Positions 44,720-56,580 of a DNA stretch of 64,000 nucleotides are shown here, piece by piece. The DNA comes from Ignelater luminosus (Eukaryota > Arthropoda > Insecta > Coleoptera > Elateridae). Both the position numbers and the translations under genes were made by a program. The notes beneath the pieces were generated by a model, which made no database searches, was not told the origin of the DNA, and worked only from the letters and a program-made list of their open reading frames with translations. Position 1 is the stretch's first letter. Every line of letters starts with the position of its first letter. The stretch spans positions 42,349 to 106,348 of the forward strand of contig VTPC01000662.1 in assembly GCA_011009095.1 (NCBI GenBank). Reading direction: 5' to 3'.

Positions 44720-45535
44720 ATGATTTTATCCAGAGTTGTAACAAGAAGCAGATTGAGTCATTAACTGAAGAAAAAAGTGGTGAAGGTAAGGGCACAAACA
44801 AAAAGAAATCGTGGGCAAAGTGTAGTGTATTGAAAAAGGCAGGACTCAGGGTACTAACCGACCGAAATTGTAATGCCTGAAAGCGAACTATAGCTACAGA
44901 GGACGGATAGTAGCATTGGTATTAAGTTTTTTTGTTGTATAAAAGCTTTTAAACGTTCGCTTTAATTTTTAATTCTATGACCGAATTAGTTATTACTGTA
45001 CTTGACGGTTAAAAAGTTTAACTCGCAAAGCTATTATCATCAAGACCTTGCATAAAACTGAAATACAGGTTGTGTTTAGAAGGTAATCTGCATTGTAAAA
45101 CAATTTAAAGAATCAAATCGACTATTTACTAATGTGATGGGTAGGGAAAGCGATGGTGTAACGTTCAGAAATTCTCTTTAGTATTAATTAATTTTAATAC
45201 GCCAGTACCTCTTTGATTCTACTATTATTATTCTGTTCTTACAGTATGAATTGTCGGGAGAAAAAATTTATCTGCGATATTGAAATGACAAGTAAAATGT
45301 TGGAATATTCCAAATCAAATACGACATTGACGATGATGTTTTATAAACCGGTAAGTTTTATCAAATCAATGTCTACTAGAATAAATATTCAAGTTGAAGA
45401 GTTGGATATTATTAATCAAGTTTGACCTTCTAAATCAGACCGTGTCTTCTATGCATACAAATGCTCGGCAGTTGTTTACGAATACGTTTTTAAATTCTAA
45501 TTAATGCCTTTTCTTTAACATATTGTTTACAGTAA
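44720..45535. other. Intergenic, no supported gene
   Basis: The frame 45213-45425 (70 codons) shows no family motif and begins with a poly-Leu run. Nothing else was recognised. Confidence 0.45.
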
Positions 45536-45539
45536 AATC

Positions 45540-45800
45540 TCATGTTACTTGCGTCTGACCGAATCGACAATGAGTTATGGTATAATAAAACACGGGATAA
45601 TTATAAGCGGGTTTCTTGAATCGCCACATTAATTGGTCGAGTCTCGGATAGAGTAATTAACTCAGAATGTGTTGGTCATTAATTAGCGCGACCAGGTAGG
45701 AAAGAACTCAGGTGCCAACCGCACCCTCTCCTTTGTCCAAATCTGCCTCGTAATACCGTGTCTGTTCGAAACAATTACACCAAAATTCTGCATCTCATGT
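45540..45800. promoter_or_regulatory. Regulatory-looking non-coding island with Zelda-type and homeodomain motifs
   Basis: Complex, transposon-free sequence with CATTAATT (45627-45634), TAATTA (45654-45659), CATTAATTAG (45677-45686), a CAGGTAG heptamer (45693-45699, the Drosophila Zelda consensus) and the E-box CAGGTG (45709-45714). CATTAATTGGTCGAG and GGTCATTAATTAGCGCG are similar blocks about 50 bp apart. It reads like an enhancer, but this rests on motif appearance alone. Confidence 0.4.
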
Positions 45801-45879
45801 ACCAGTTCGTTTTTGACGCAACTGGAAGTAATTTATAAACAAAAAAATTGATTAGTTTAATTTTCGATAACAATAACGT

Positions 45880-46155
45880 TTGTTCCAGCTTTCATTTAAC
45901 ACAGTGAATACCACCATCATCTCATCCCGACGACTACGATTTTACGTGCTTTTTTTAATGAAAAACTTTTATACCGACACAGAGAATTTTAAATTACACG
46001 AGGTGTTCGTTCACACCTTGCATAATGGATATCGATAATATTCCTTCATATTTTTAAAGGTTTTTTTGTCACCTCGTTCGAACGAGCTCTCCTCTTAAAT
46101 TTTTATAAAAGTTAATCGCATTCCTCAAATTCGTCATTAAATAAATTTACTTCAA
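45880..46155. promoter_or_regulatory. Second regulatory-looking island with a T-box-type palindrome
   Basis: Includes AGGTGTTCGTTCACACCT (46001-46018), an inverted pair of T-box half-sites with a 6-nt spacer, TATCGATA (46030-46037, the DREF consensus), TTTTTATAAAAG (Caudal/Hox-like) and a CACCTCGTTCGAACGAG stem near 46071-46086. It follows the previous island after a short A/T-rich gap. No frame or transposon motif is present. Confidence 0.35.
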
Positions 46156-46159
46156 ACGT

Positions 46160-47290
46160 TTCCGAATTCAAGACTATAAACATTATTTTTTTCTTCTTGT
46201 TCTTACATCGCTGGACTCATATTCCCGTTTTTCTTCTCTTTCTCTAATTTATGGTTTTTACATTTTATTATGATGTTTTTACAGGTGTTAAACTTTAAGA
46301 GTATTCATCATTTGGAAATCATTTAAATTAACAAGATTTTAAAAATCTTTTATGTAAAATTCATCAAATCACTGATATCAAGATTTTCTGAAGGAAAAAA
46401 ATCTTTTGGTATCTTTACTCTTGAAAAACTCGTTTTTAGTTTAGTTCTTGAAGAAACGAAAAGCAAAATACATAATTGCACAAATCTCCTGTCTTTGGTA
46501 GTTCAATCATCTAAATACGTCATGGTATGTGCAAAAGGAGACTAAGAGTCCTTGGTTTTCATTTCCTCCAGCGATGGTGCTTAGTAAACAGAACATTTCC
46601 ATTATAGCAGAGACAGTTTTCTGTAAGTAATATCCGCTGGAAATTATCAGAGTGTATAACTACTGTCCTTATCTAAAGTAGGGCAACAACCCTCAGAGTA
46701 CCAATTGATTCTTTGTCCTCTCTCCTTCTGCATGGTGAAAAAACTTCAAATATCCATCAATGGAGTATAACACTAGACACTGAAACGGTCTATGGTTCTA
46801 AAGTCGGAGAGGTTTTATGCATTTCCAGACAAGTAAAAATCTTTTAAGTCTACCTGTACTCTTTCCCACTTTTACAGTATGACATTAATCGTTCCCCGAC
46901 AATCTTGGCTAAGTAACTGACTTCTGTCTTCTGATAAGCCCAACTTGTGGAAGTTTTCTGAGGAAAAGGTGTTCTATGATTAAATTCCTGTAGGGATTGT
47001 TGTTTTACAGAAGGACTTTTTCAGTTTAAACGAATGGTTTCACGGTGTTAGTGTCACGGCTATAAACGCTGACCGAACCACGACGCAGCTGCAGGACTGT
47101 CGGGTATTATCAGCTACTACTGTCAATATGCAAGCTGGTATTGCATCCTTCACGCTTTGGTACTGTTTAGACAGAACCTGATGGATCTACACTTTCCAAA
47201 TCTCACGGTGTTGTGCGTTCCGTACCAAAGAGAGCCTCAGTAATACCTGGCGGCCTTTGAAAATTTTACCTTTGCATCGGTAAAGGGAGT
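46160..47290. other. Intergenic, no gene seen
   Basis: AT-rich at first; GC rises after about 46950 toward the R1-like element, whose 5' boundary is not clear. Confidence 0.45.
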
Positions 47291-47299
47291 GATGAAAAT

Positions 47300-47890
47300 A
47301 AATTTTCTTTGCCCTTTCAAGAAACAGATCCAACATCCTCAGGCGACCAGGAGGTAGCGTCTATGGACACTACAAAATTGACCGTGAACGAGGTGTTCTC
47401 GAATTTCTTGGAGCAAAGATGGATGAACAGTACAAGTTCCTGAATGCCAAATCTGCAGCAGGAATCCTTTGTGTGCACTGTGCAAATAAAGAAACGAATG
47501 ACTGGCTGGGGAAGACAGAAGAATGATACCTCTCTGGTAAGCATATAGAGTCTAATATTGGTCAACTCGAGAAATCTCCCAAAGAGACCAAAAGTGCTGA
47601 TGTGGATTCCAGACGCGTCAGCCACCATCGAGATGGCCAAAAATAGCTTGAGCAAGCAGAACCCTGAACTGCTCACCACAGATTGGTATCTAATGAGCCA
47701 CAAAGAAGGCGATATAAATTCCTAGCCTTCTTAATAGATCAAAAGTCTTTCAAGATCCTCGAAAGCCTTCCGGGGATTAGGAAAGAGTTCCAGAATCTGA
47801 ATGTTGAGAAAAAGACTGAAGACGAGGTAGTTCAGATAAACCTACATCATCAAGACGATAAGGCAAGTTTGTGACATTGTAAATGGACCT
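47300..47890 (+). pseudogene. R1-like LINE ORF1, C-terminal part
   Basis: Broken frames read GDQEVASMDTTKLTV, KVLMWIPDASATIEMAKNSL, KQNPELLTTDWYLMSHKEG and, from 47727, FLAFLIDQKSFKILESLPG. The order VLxWIPx..(E)..L..QNPxLxTxxWxV...(E)...G..L...ID..S...L matches ORF1 proteins of the R1/TRAS group. The long minus-strand frame at 47317-47703 is only the shadow of this region. The endonuclease of ORF2 follows within 50 bp. Confidence 0.65.
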
Positions 47891-47929
47891 TCAAAGGAAA
47901 GATAAACCATTTTGATGAGGTAGATGGTC

Positions 47930-49330
47930 AATTAATTTATAGTGACACGCACGGAACTCCCAGAGCATGCGTATTTGTAAACAAGGGATTCAAAGTGTTG
48001 GCGCTAACCGACATCTGTTCTAGGGATGTGGCAGTTGCCGCAATTAAATCAACAGATGAAGAAGGACTAAAAAATCTTATAATCTTATGGATCAGCCTGC
48101 TTTCCGCACGAAAACCAGGATCCTCCACCAAGAAATATAAAAAAGCTGGTAGCAAGATGCAAGGCTGATGGAATCTATCTTGTTGTCAGATGTGACGCTA
48201 ACGCTCACCATTTAGACATAATAAACACCGAAAACAGACCTACCTTTGTTACATTACGTTAACCACTAACCATGTTAATAGTTTCACTAAAACTGGACAG
48301 TTGTTTAGATTACAAACACATCTGTTTTGACACATTAAAATTTCAAAAAGAAAGGACAGTACATCGGAACTCTAGAAGACCAGATTAGGAGTCCTTTAAG
48401 ACAAAACTAAATTAGAATTTTCAGAGGGTAAACAACAATCTTAAAGACAGGTATGGGCTCGAAGCTGTCGTAGAGCAACTAGAAGAAGCCCTCAACAAAA
48501 ACCGTCCTGAAACAGAAAGTGAAGAAGAAGGCAGTACACGGCAAAAACGACAAGAGTGTGGAACGAATACAGAAAAGCATATAAAAAAGCCATTAGACAG
48601 GCAAAAAGAGATACGTGAAGGAGGTGGATAGTACTCCCACATGCGCCAGACTCCAACGAATATTCTCAAAAAAAAAATCATAAAGCGATCACAACTTTGT
48701 GGCTACACAAAAACAGGAAGTGAGACAATAGCGAAGTTATTAAGGGTCCATTTTCTTGGGGCAACAATAATATATAACACCAATATAAATTAGGGTAATA
48801 CAATTCTGACATAACCTCCAAATAAGGCAGCCCGAAAGGATTGGACAGTTTCGAAGAGTGGCAAGGTCAAATGGGCCATAAACTCACTTGAACCTTACAA
48901 ATTTTCAGGCCCTGATAGGATTCTCCTTGTGATGCTACAACAAGGTACAGACATGCTGTCAGATAGACTTGTAAGAATCTTCAAAGCGAGCCTAATTATG
49001 GGCTACACATCAATGAGATGAAGGCACGTTAGAGTGGTATTTGCTAACCCAGGAAGATCAATCCCTCGGGCCAATAAATCTCATCTGTTTTATGTTCAAA
49101 GCTGCTAGATATGCACATCGGAGATGATGCGATGGCTGAAAGGAGTCTCGACAGAAACCGCCTTACATCAAGTAGTTGGTAGACTGGAGAAGGGAATAAA
49201 TGCAAAAGAAGATGGCGCTGGGAACTCTTCTTAACATATAACTGATGACATACAAAGTTAGTTCTTATGGTGAACGCAAAACGGAAAACTAAAAAGTGTT
49301 TTGACAAACGAGCATGTTCAGCAGATGGAA
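47930..49330 (+). pseudogene. R1-like LINE ORF2: endonuclease and N-terminal reverse transcriptase
   Basis: Endonuclease: GTPRACVFVNKGFKVLAL, DICSRDVAVAAI, then RCDANAHH (the catalytic GCDxNAHH) and ENRPTFVTLR. Linker: AVVEQLEEALNKNRPE and KHIKKPLDRQKEIR. Reverse transcriptase: KDWTVSKSGKVKWAINSLEPYKFSGPD in pieces, MLQQGTDMLSDRLVRIF, HVRVVFANPGRSIPRANKS, GVSTETALHQVVGRLEKGI. These motifs are specific for the R1 clade (PYKSPGPDGI, STETALHxVV). Frameshifts occur every 100-200 bp. The palm active site is missing, and the element is interrupted at about 49330; the C-terminal part reappears at about 51085. Confidence 0.8.
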
Positions 49331-49334
49331 AAAT

Positions 49335-51080
49335 TCTTCAAATCACTAAACTAGAAGTTTAATTTTGCAAACGTGGATTTTTAAAAGATTCAGCCTAGTC
49401 TACAATGTTATCAAACAAAACTATTATAGTTTCATATGGATAGACATCAAAATTCATTTATGGAGTTTCATTTTTTCAATTTATCGATTCTTACTGCTTG
49501 GTACGCAGTCAGAGCTAGGTACATAAAAATGACCACACCTATTTTTGGTCAGAGCGGGCCTTCGGCTCCTCAAATAGTTTTTTCTTTCTTTCTCATTTTC
49601 AAATTTATTCCAAGTACAAGGTTTACTTTTCAATGAGATTTTAAATAAACTTCAATCTTCATCACATGTCAAATTGTAAGTCTCGTTGACTTCATCGGTT
49701 GCTTTCTCCCCTTCTTTCTTAAAGTGTGTGATGTTTTACTTGTCTTCAAAGCTTTCCAATTCACGACTGCTCAATATATTTAATTCGCCTCAGCTTAGAG
49801 CAGTTGGAAAAGTCGAACTTCTTCGAAACAAAATCCAAATTGTTGTCATTGATTTATTTTTGGCCAATTTACCCAAAAGAAAACAGATCGTTCGTAGTTT
49901 CGGTGTAATTAGTGCGTCCAGACAATCTTCTTTGCAAATATCTTAATGCTTTTCCTGATGCAAAAGTCTGTCTTACAGCTACACATACCTACAGATCCTC
50001 TGCACGGCAAAATTTCGTGACTTGTTTCCACCTTTACTCTATCGGAATCATCGTCGTATCCTTTACGGGGAAAAATTCTAGACCAGAAAACTGTAAGAAG
50101 TCGGTCTTGACGGTCACAACACAGTCAATAATCCTGATCAAGTCGGAGTACAACTCCCTATAGCCCGGGTAGCCCAGGTCTTCGCCCCCTGTATTTGTCA
50201 ACTTCACTTTATGGGTTTGAAGTTCCGATTCCTTCTTGATCTTCTAGATTAGTGAATGGAAGCAGTCCAACTGTTTCGTCACGTCTCGGACGAAGTTTAG
50301 GATCAACTGTCCCCTTCCAGCTATTGGATTAGCCGGTTTACTCTTACGATCCGATTCCGACGCTGAGCTCTTTTACGTTAGTGCTCAAACTGTTTCTGAG
50401 TTTCCGAATAAGGCCCATAACGGTCAAAGTGGTATGTCTCAGATCTTTGGCGATTTCCCATAGTACACACTCGAACTTTATGTTTGCCACGACGAAGTTG
50501 TTTGGTTAGCCTTTCTGTCGTTTGCGAGAAATCTATTTTGGCAGATTTACGCATTTTAGAACTGTAAGCGATTTGGAATTTTTGTGTGTACAGATGAAAG
50601 CACTGAGTAAAGTGCCTAGATTACCAAGTAGAGTAATTGGATATTTAAAGCAACCAATTACCAAACAGTCCAAGTTAAAGCCTCAAGCCTGAAACACAAT
50701 TTGCGTGCGTGCATACAGACTCTTATCAAAACTTGGAATACTGAAAAGAAATTAAAGCTCTTGTGAATGTGCTTTAAACTCTTATGTACTAAGTAGTTAA
50801 AAGCCTTCTGCAATCGTTCGCCTTGAGTTGCTTTGAGTTCTTAAAACATATACACCATCGACTAGCGGTTTCGAGTAAGTGAAGCAGAGTGTGACGAAAG
50901 TATGCAATGACAGTTTGCAACAGCATTGAATACGAACTGGCACGACAAGGGATGGAAATCTGAAACCAAACAGCAAGGGAAACACCAAGAATAGGATAGG
51001 TTGGAAAGCGACAGGAAACAAATTAGAAGCATTCAGTCACAATCTAAACACAGAGATACTAAAAGAAACTTGTGACAAAA
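49335..51080. other. Unclassified segment interrupting the R1-like LINE
   Basis: About 1.7 kb separating the two halves of the R1-like ORF2 and replacing its palm domain. The middle (49690-50550) has fair complexity, with open stretches on the minus strand, but I recognise no family in either strand. It may be another old element or a rearranged piece. The last ~140 bp (from 50940) may already be R1-like linker. Confidence 0.4.
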
Positions 51081-51084
51081 CTTT

Positions 51085-52001
51085 CACAAAGAAGAACAGG
51101 CGACCCGCCTCAGAAATTCGATGGTGCGTAACAAATTGGAGTTCGCACCACAGAAAACCGAGGTGGTCCTACTAGTAGGGCGCAACATAATCAAAGAAGT
51201 AACAGTTGAAATCGAAGAGGTCATGAGCTCCAAATGGGCCTGGCATATAAGAAATATTGAAAAAGCGGAGAAAACTACCAACAAACTGAGCAGACTGATG
51301 CCTAATAATGGAGGGCCATTCGAAAAAAGGAGACGTATTGGCTCCTGTGGCTTACTCCATCCATCTCTATGCAGCCCCTATATGGGGGGGATATCTTAAA
51401 AATTGAAAAATACAGAAAAATGATGGAAGGGATCCCACGAAATTTGATGATAAGCATCGGGCAATCTTATAGGACAGTTTCAACCGAGGCCCTGCAAGTA
51501 ATTACAAGGTCGATTCCCACTGACCTCCTAATAAAGGAGAGAATTATAACTCAAAACAAGGAGGAAGAAAGACCAAACATATGCGAACAGACACACTATC
51601 AGAGTGACGGGAAAGTTGGAGCAATCCGATAGGTAAAGCATGGTGAACAAAATTTTTAATATCAAACATTACAGACTGGTTTAACCACAAGTATGGGGAA
51701 TCTGTCCCAATTCCTAATAGGCCACGGTTGCTTTCAAAACTTCCTACATGGAATTAATAAATTCAGCTCTTGTTGGTATTGCCACGCTGAAGATGACGTA
51801 GAGTATACGTTTTTTATATGCCCAAAATGGGAGAGAAAAAGAACGGTGTGTGAAACAGACATCGGGACGGAGTTGAGCAAGGACACAATTGTTGAAGAAA
51901 TGATATCCAGAAAGGAGACCTGGAGGAAAGTGTCTAGATATATTAAAGATATCATGATCACTAAACAAGAGAATGAGCGGTTGAAAAGAAATGAGACATA
52001 G
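51085..52001 (+). pseudogene. R1-like LINE ORF2: thumb and C-terminal zinc knuckle
   Basis: NKLEFAPQKTEVVLLVGRN (end of the palm), SYRTVSTEALQVITRSIPTDLL, then the open frame 51693-52001 with QFLIGHGCFQNFL, CWYCHAEDDVEYTFFICPKW and WRKVSRYIKDIM, ending at TAG 51999-52001. The CxxC...Y/HxxFxCPxW knuckle is typical of R1-clade ORF2, although the His reads Tyr. No RNase H lies between thumb and knuckle, unlike the related minus-strand element at 56.6-61.1 kb. It is the continuation of 47300-49330. Confidence 0.8.
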
Positions 52002-52014
52002 TGCTGAAGTCATC

Positions 52015-53800
52015 AATGTGTGACTAGTAAACCTAACTTCTGTCTTCTTCCCACCAAAGATACCTCTCAGGATTTTCCTTTCCCATCCCTATAGCATTTT
52101 TACGCCTCAATCTTATTTAAAACCCGTGCCTCACAAGCGTACGTTACCGTGGGCCTAGTCACAGTTGCATAAACTCTTAGTTTGCATTTCCTGGATACGT
52201 ACTACTTTGACTTCATTTGGGACCTTAAGCTGCCTAACTTCTTATTTCCTTTCGGTATCCTTGCCTCCAGCTCATATTTTTCCTTTGTTTCGTCGTCAAT
52301 CACCACCCCCAGGTATACGAACTCATCCACCATTCCAAATTTGTATTCTTTGCCATCAGCTAGGTTCACACTCAGCTCGTTTTCTTTGTTTGTTTCTGTT
52401 GCTCCTAGGACCAGTTTTATTCGAGTTTATTTCTAAACCGTACTTCTTTCGCCTATTCGTCAATCCTCCTCACCACTCTCTTCAGCTCTTTTTTGGTCTT
52501 AGCTAATATTGCCAGGTCATCTGCGTGGTGCTCATTCTAAAAATTGTTTCATCTGTTTTGAGTCCGCTGTTGCTAACCACCATTTCCAGAACCAGGTTGA
52601 ACAATGTTGCGAATATTGTTTTAGTCCCTTTCTCACTGGAAATTCCTCAGATCTTTGGCCCTGCCGCGCAATTTCACATGTCGGGTTAATTAGGGTCATT
52701 TTTATCAACTTGATCAGCTTTTCGGCACTCCCAACTGCTCCATCGTTTGGTACATCTTTTCTCTGTCAACTTTGTCATATGCTTGACTGAAATCTATAAA
52801 CAGTGACTTTATTTTCGTAGCATTTCTTTTAATGAGAAAATTTGATCAGTTGTAGATCTATTACACCACAGTTTGGTATTCCTGCAAGACTCTCTCCATA
52901 TGTTCATTTAATCTATTTCTTCATAATCTTGCCATTATCTTGTATGTGGTGTCCAATAACGCAATGTCCCTAATCTATTTCCTTCTTATGCAATGGGTGT
53001 ATGCGAGTCTTGGCCAAATCTTCTGGCATTTTTTCGCCGGCTCATATCTGTTCTATCAGTTTGTAGATTCTTTTCTGTAACTGATCACCTCTACTTTGAT
53101 CATTTCCGCATAAATCTCATTTATTCCAGGGCATCTATTATTTTTCATTTCTTGAATGCTAGCTGTCATTTCCTTCTCGGTGAGCGGGCTTACAACTAGT
53201 TCGTCTTCTCGGATTGTCCAGTTAGTCTCTCTCTCTCTCTCACCCCTATCTTCTCCATTCAATTCTTCAAAGTGCCTTTTTCATTTTGTCATTATTTCAT
53301 CGAGTTCACTTATCAGCATTCCTTCTTCGGATTTAAGGTAATTGTTGTGACCTTGGTAACCTTTACTCATCTTTCTATCCTCCTTATTTTGGAATTTGTC
53401 CTCTATCTCTTTTAGTTTCCTCTCATTGTGTTGCTTCTTTTTCCTTCTACATATACTCTTAAGTTTCTCTCGTATTTTCCCGAACTCCTGAATTTTGTTT
53501 TCGTTATTATCAGATAGCAGTTGTTGTCCTATCATTTTCTTCTTCTCCGCCAGTCATCGAACCAATCCTTTATTTCCCTCTGTTTGTATTGCCTCTGGAT
53601 CGTTTTCTCACTTGCTACCTCTATCGTTGTTTTCATCAGATCCCATTCTTTATCTACTTGTGTGTTTTGTTCATACTTCATTGACGTATTGTTGATTTCC
53701 TCTTCGTATTTGTTTTTTATCGCTTCTACCTTGAGCTTATCTATCTTTTGATTTTATTGCTGCCTGTCTTTTTCTTAATTTCTCTTACTATGTGACGATA
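52015..53800 (-). pseudogene. RTE-type LINE, linker to reverse transcriptase C-terminus
   Basis: Minus strand, 5' to 3': KIREKLKSICRRKKKQHNERKL (linker), EEGMLISELDEIM, EDELVVSPLTEKEMTASIQE and MKNNRCPGINEIYAEMIK (ORF 53262-53056), MPEDLAKTRIHPLHKK, KLIKLIKMTLINPTCEI, RSEEFPVRKGLKQ, HHADDLAILAKTKKEL, DEFVYLGVVIDDETKEKYEL, KGNKKLGSLRSQMKSK and TVTRPTVTYACEA, ending near 52015. The active site is HHADD (usually YADD). Typical RTE-like motif order. It has stops and frameshifts throughout. A TC microsatellite lies at 53224-53241. Its ORF1/endonuclease portion is found next to it on the opposite strand (53900-54370). Confidence 0.8.
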
Positions 53801-53899
53801 TGCCATTCTCATCAGGAAATGATCATAGTTACAGTCTGCACCTCTCTTAATGCACGCCTTAGTAATGGGACAATGAGAACGAAAACGAGTCAGAAACAA

Positions 53900-54370
53900 G
53901 GGAAATAATAAATGCAGAAAATAGGTGTCAATGTAGATAACGCTAAAGATATTGTACAGATAAAGAAAATAGGCAGATTTAGTTCAAGAAAAGCAAGCAA
54001 GCGAAATCTAGAATGCTCAAAAATGCTAAAGGCCTCAAGGGCTGCAACATTTGGATAGAAAAAGATTACCACAGATCAAAACTCATACGCTTTGCTCTTG
54101 AGAAAAACTTGGTCATTCGAAGTACTCAACTACAGATGGAAGAAATATATATGGTAAAGGGACCTGGGTATTGCCGGATGGTAATACAATTAACCAGATC
54201 AACCATGCACTCATAGAGAGGAAGTTTACGAACAACATTACTGAGGTGTATAAATTATATCCAAAGTCAATTCCAATCTTCTGGAGCTTTTTAATTGCTA
54301 TCTCAATTGATCTACTTAAGAAACTATGTTATGATGATAAAAAGAATGTTTTTAGAAAAAAGCGCTAGTA
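53900..54370 (+). pseudogene. RTE-type LINE: ORF1 tail joined to endonuclease tail, inverted relative to its RT
   Basis: First part (53910-54070): VDNAKDIVQIKKIGRFSS, MLKNAKGLKGCNIWIEKDY, the RNA-binding C-terminal domain of a LINE ORF1 (ILKNAKKLKGxNIWIxxDY). It is followed without a gap by endonuclease C-terminus: LIRFALEKNLVIRSTQ, then after a frame change LPDGNTINQINHALIERKF and ITEVYKLYP. Between the two most of the endonuclease is deleted (junction about 54080). It lies head to head with the minus-strand reverse transcriptase at 52015-53800, with the most 5' part of the element next to the junction, as in a twin-primed 5' inversion. Confidence 0.7.
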
Positions 54371-54374
54371 GTCG

Positions 54375-55255
54375 GGATAAACATTCAAAAATTAAACAAA
54401 TGATACTTTAATGAAACCTGAGAAAGTGACTAGAAATAACTTGGGAGATAGCTAAACTGACTACATGCTTTTAATTGGCAAAGGACCAACCTTAGTTGAA
54501 CAATTGAACATCATCTTATTACTATTTCACTTTGTTAAGTCCGTCTGTTTGTACTAGAAGAGAACTAGTTTTTTGCAACCGATAACAACAATTGAACTGA
54601 CTTAGGTATTTAATGCCTGCTTGTGTTGGGTCCAGTAAATTTTTAGATTGTAAAATCATGGTAAATTGATTATTAAATAATTAACAAAAATAAAAAATTA
54701 AAGTTATTGAAAATGAGGCGTCATTTACCTGTTAGACCACTAAATCACTTACTTCTTTATGTTGCATACTAATAGCTTGTATACTAATAATTAGGTAGTT
54801 AATATGCAAAAACAAATTTTTCTAAATTGGATTAATTTGTAAATATATAAAAAAAAAAGCTTGAAACAATTTTAAATTTATACCGTTCATGTTACAATTC
54901 TGCTACAGGTATAATAAATATTATTTCTTATCTAATGTATTCCAATAATACATAAATTATGATAATAACTTATTTGAAAATATTTATATTCATCTTTATT
55001 CATAACGCTATTTATGTATAATGCATCATGGTAAATTAATACGCCAACAAGAACAAATTACAATAATTTTCCAATAAGAACAAAGCTCAAGGCAGGCCAG
55101 ACTTCACGAATTTGGGGAATTTCAAGCCCTGCAAAATATATCATAGATAATCTGTTGTGCGTGGGTGAAAATGCCCATTAAAATAATAAATTTCCTATTA
55201 ATAAACATCAATTTAAATGTTAATAATATTGAAAAACGCGACTTTTAAAAATTCT
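54375..55255. other. AT-rich intergenic DNA, no gene seen
   Basis: Very AT-rich; nothing recognised. Confidence 0.6.
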
Positions 55256-55259
55256 TGTC

Positions 55260-55680
55260 GTTAGTATACCATTATTAGTACGCACGAGAGAAGGAATCTC
55301 GGGATCAATTTCGACCGGTCCTAACAATAATTCTCGGAATAATTTACACTCCAATCAGCCGTGATAATTAAACCTTTGCTTAATTACTAGCCGTAAATAA
55401 TAATTTAAGTGCCGTTTTAACGCGCCTCTAAATGTCACGCCTCGAATTTTTAAAACTCCAACTCTGAATCGCTAAAAATACAATAAACAAAATTAAATAA
55501 AAAACTAAACCGTAAACGTCAATCTACGACTTGTTTTTCGGTGAAATTTCAGACGTACGTTCGCGCTTTTTAAGCGAGCTTTCGCGAGCTACGAGCAGAA
55601 CGAGAAAATCGTGGAGATAGTCGTGACTGAATCGGATTCCTGGCAATAATAATTTAAATTTAAGCACGTAACATTATGAT
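55260..55680. promoter_or_regulatory. Regulatory-looking non-coding island
   Basis: Complex, transposon-free sequence between very AT-rich flanks. Contains GATAATTAAAC, GCTTAATTACTAG, GTAAATAATAATTTAAG, AACCGTAAACG and repeated CG-containing blocks (GACGTACGTTCGCGC, TTTCGCGAGCTACGAG). Several homeodomain-type cores cluster in 55365-55410. Retention of many CpG and mixed-composition blocks in an AT-rich desert suggests constraint. Inference only. Confidence 0.38.
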
Positions 55681-55689
55681 TGTTGTATT

Positions 55690-56580
55690 ATGGAGTACAA
55701 CAGACGTATTGTCCAGTAGAATGTGAAAATACAAGAGAGAATCCCTCGAGAAATGAAGAGATGTAGTGATATAGTCACGCTCTAATCCCGCATTAGTAAA
55801 TGTGGGTGTTAAATAAATCATTTTGCACACCTTAGCGTTTAATAGCTTATTCCAAGCATCTCTGTGTGCTAACTAGACATCTAACATTTATACAGTATGT
55901 TGTATGAATGATGATAACTAAAAATACAAACACTAAATTTCAAGATAAACAATCTACTTTATTAGATACCTGTATGTAGGTTTGTATACATTATTACTAC
56001 CGATTGAAGATTTAAACTTGTGCGTTTGTTTGCATTAAACAAGTTCTGAAATAAAAATCGCAAAGTTGTTTTCACAACAAACAGACAGTACAAAAAAAAT
56101 AAAAATGTTTTCGTGAATTTCGAAATATATTCAAAAATAAAATGTTGCCTATAAATACTTTGCGTTCTTTATATTTTTTTTTCCTTACTTTACCTTTAAT
56201 ACGATCTTTACTAAAGAAAAGCTTTGGAGGTATTTTCTACGTTCTAAAGATAAATATAAAAATCTCTGGAAGTTGAAAGAATTTCTGCGGTAGCCAATAA
56301 ATACCTAAAAAGTATTACGTTGTGACATGTCGAGTCAAAAAGCGAAAGTTTTTCTCAATTTTCTAAAAAAAGTGTTTTACAAAACGTAATAGAGTTAGTG
56401 CTAGTTATTAAAAGTTGGGATAAAACTTTTAAAATTTTTGTTTCAATTAGGAGCATAGCTCTACTGTCTTCTGACAAACCAGATAATTGGTTCCTCCGGA
56501 TATTTTCTATACTTATACAAACCTAATATTTGTGTATAAAATATTAACGACTGTTTAAAACTCATTTCGTATAAGGATTA
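55690..56580. other. AT-rich intergenic DNA, no gene seen
   Basis: No recognisable coding or repeat signal before the 3' end of the minus-strand LINE. Confidence 0.5.

Noticed and set aside
47317..47703. 128-codon minus-strand open frame
   Set aside because: It is antisense to the R1-like ORF1, whose plus-strand motifs (WIPD, QNPELLTTDW) explain the region.
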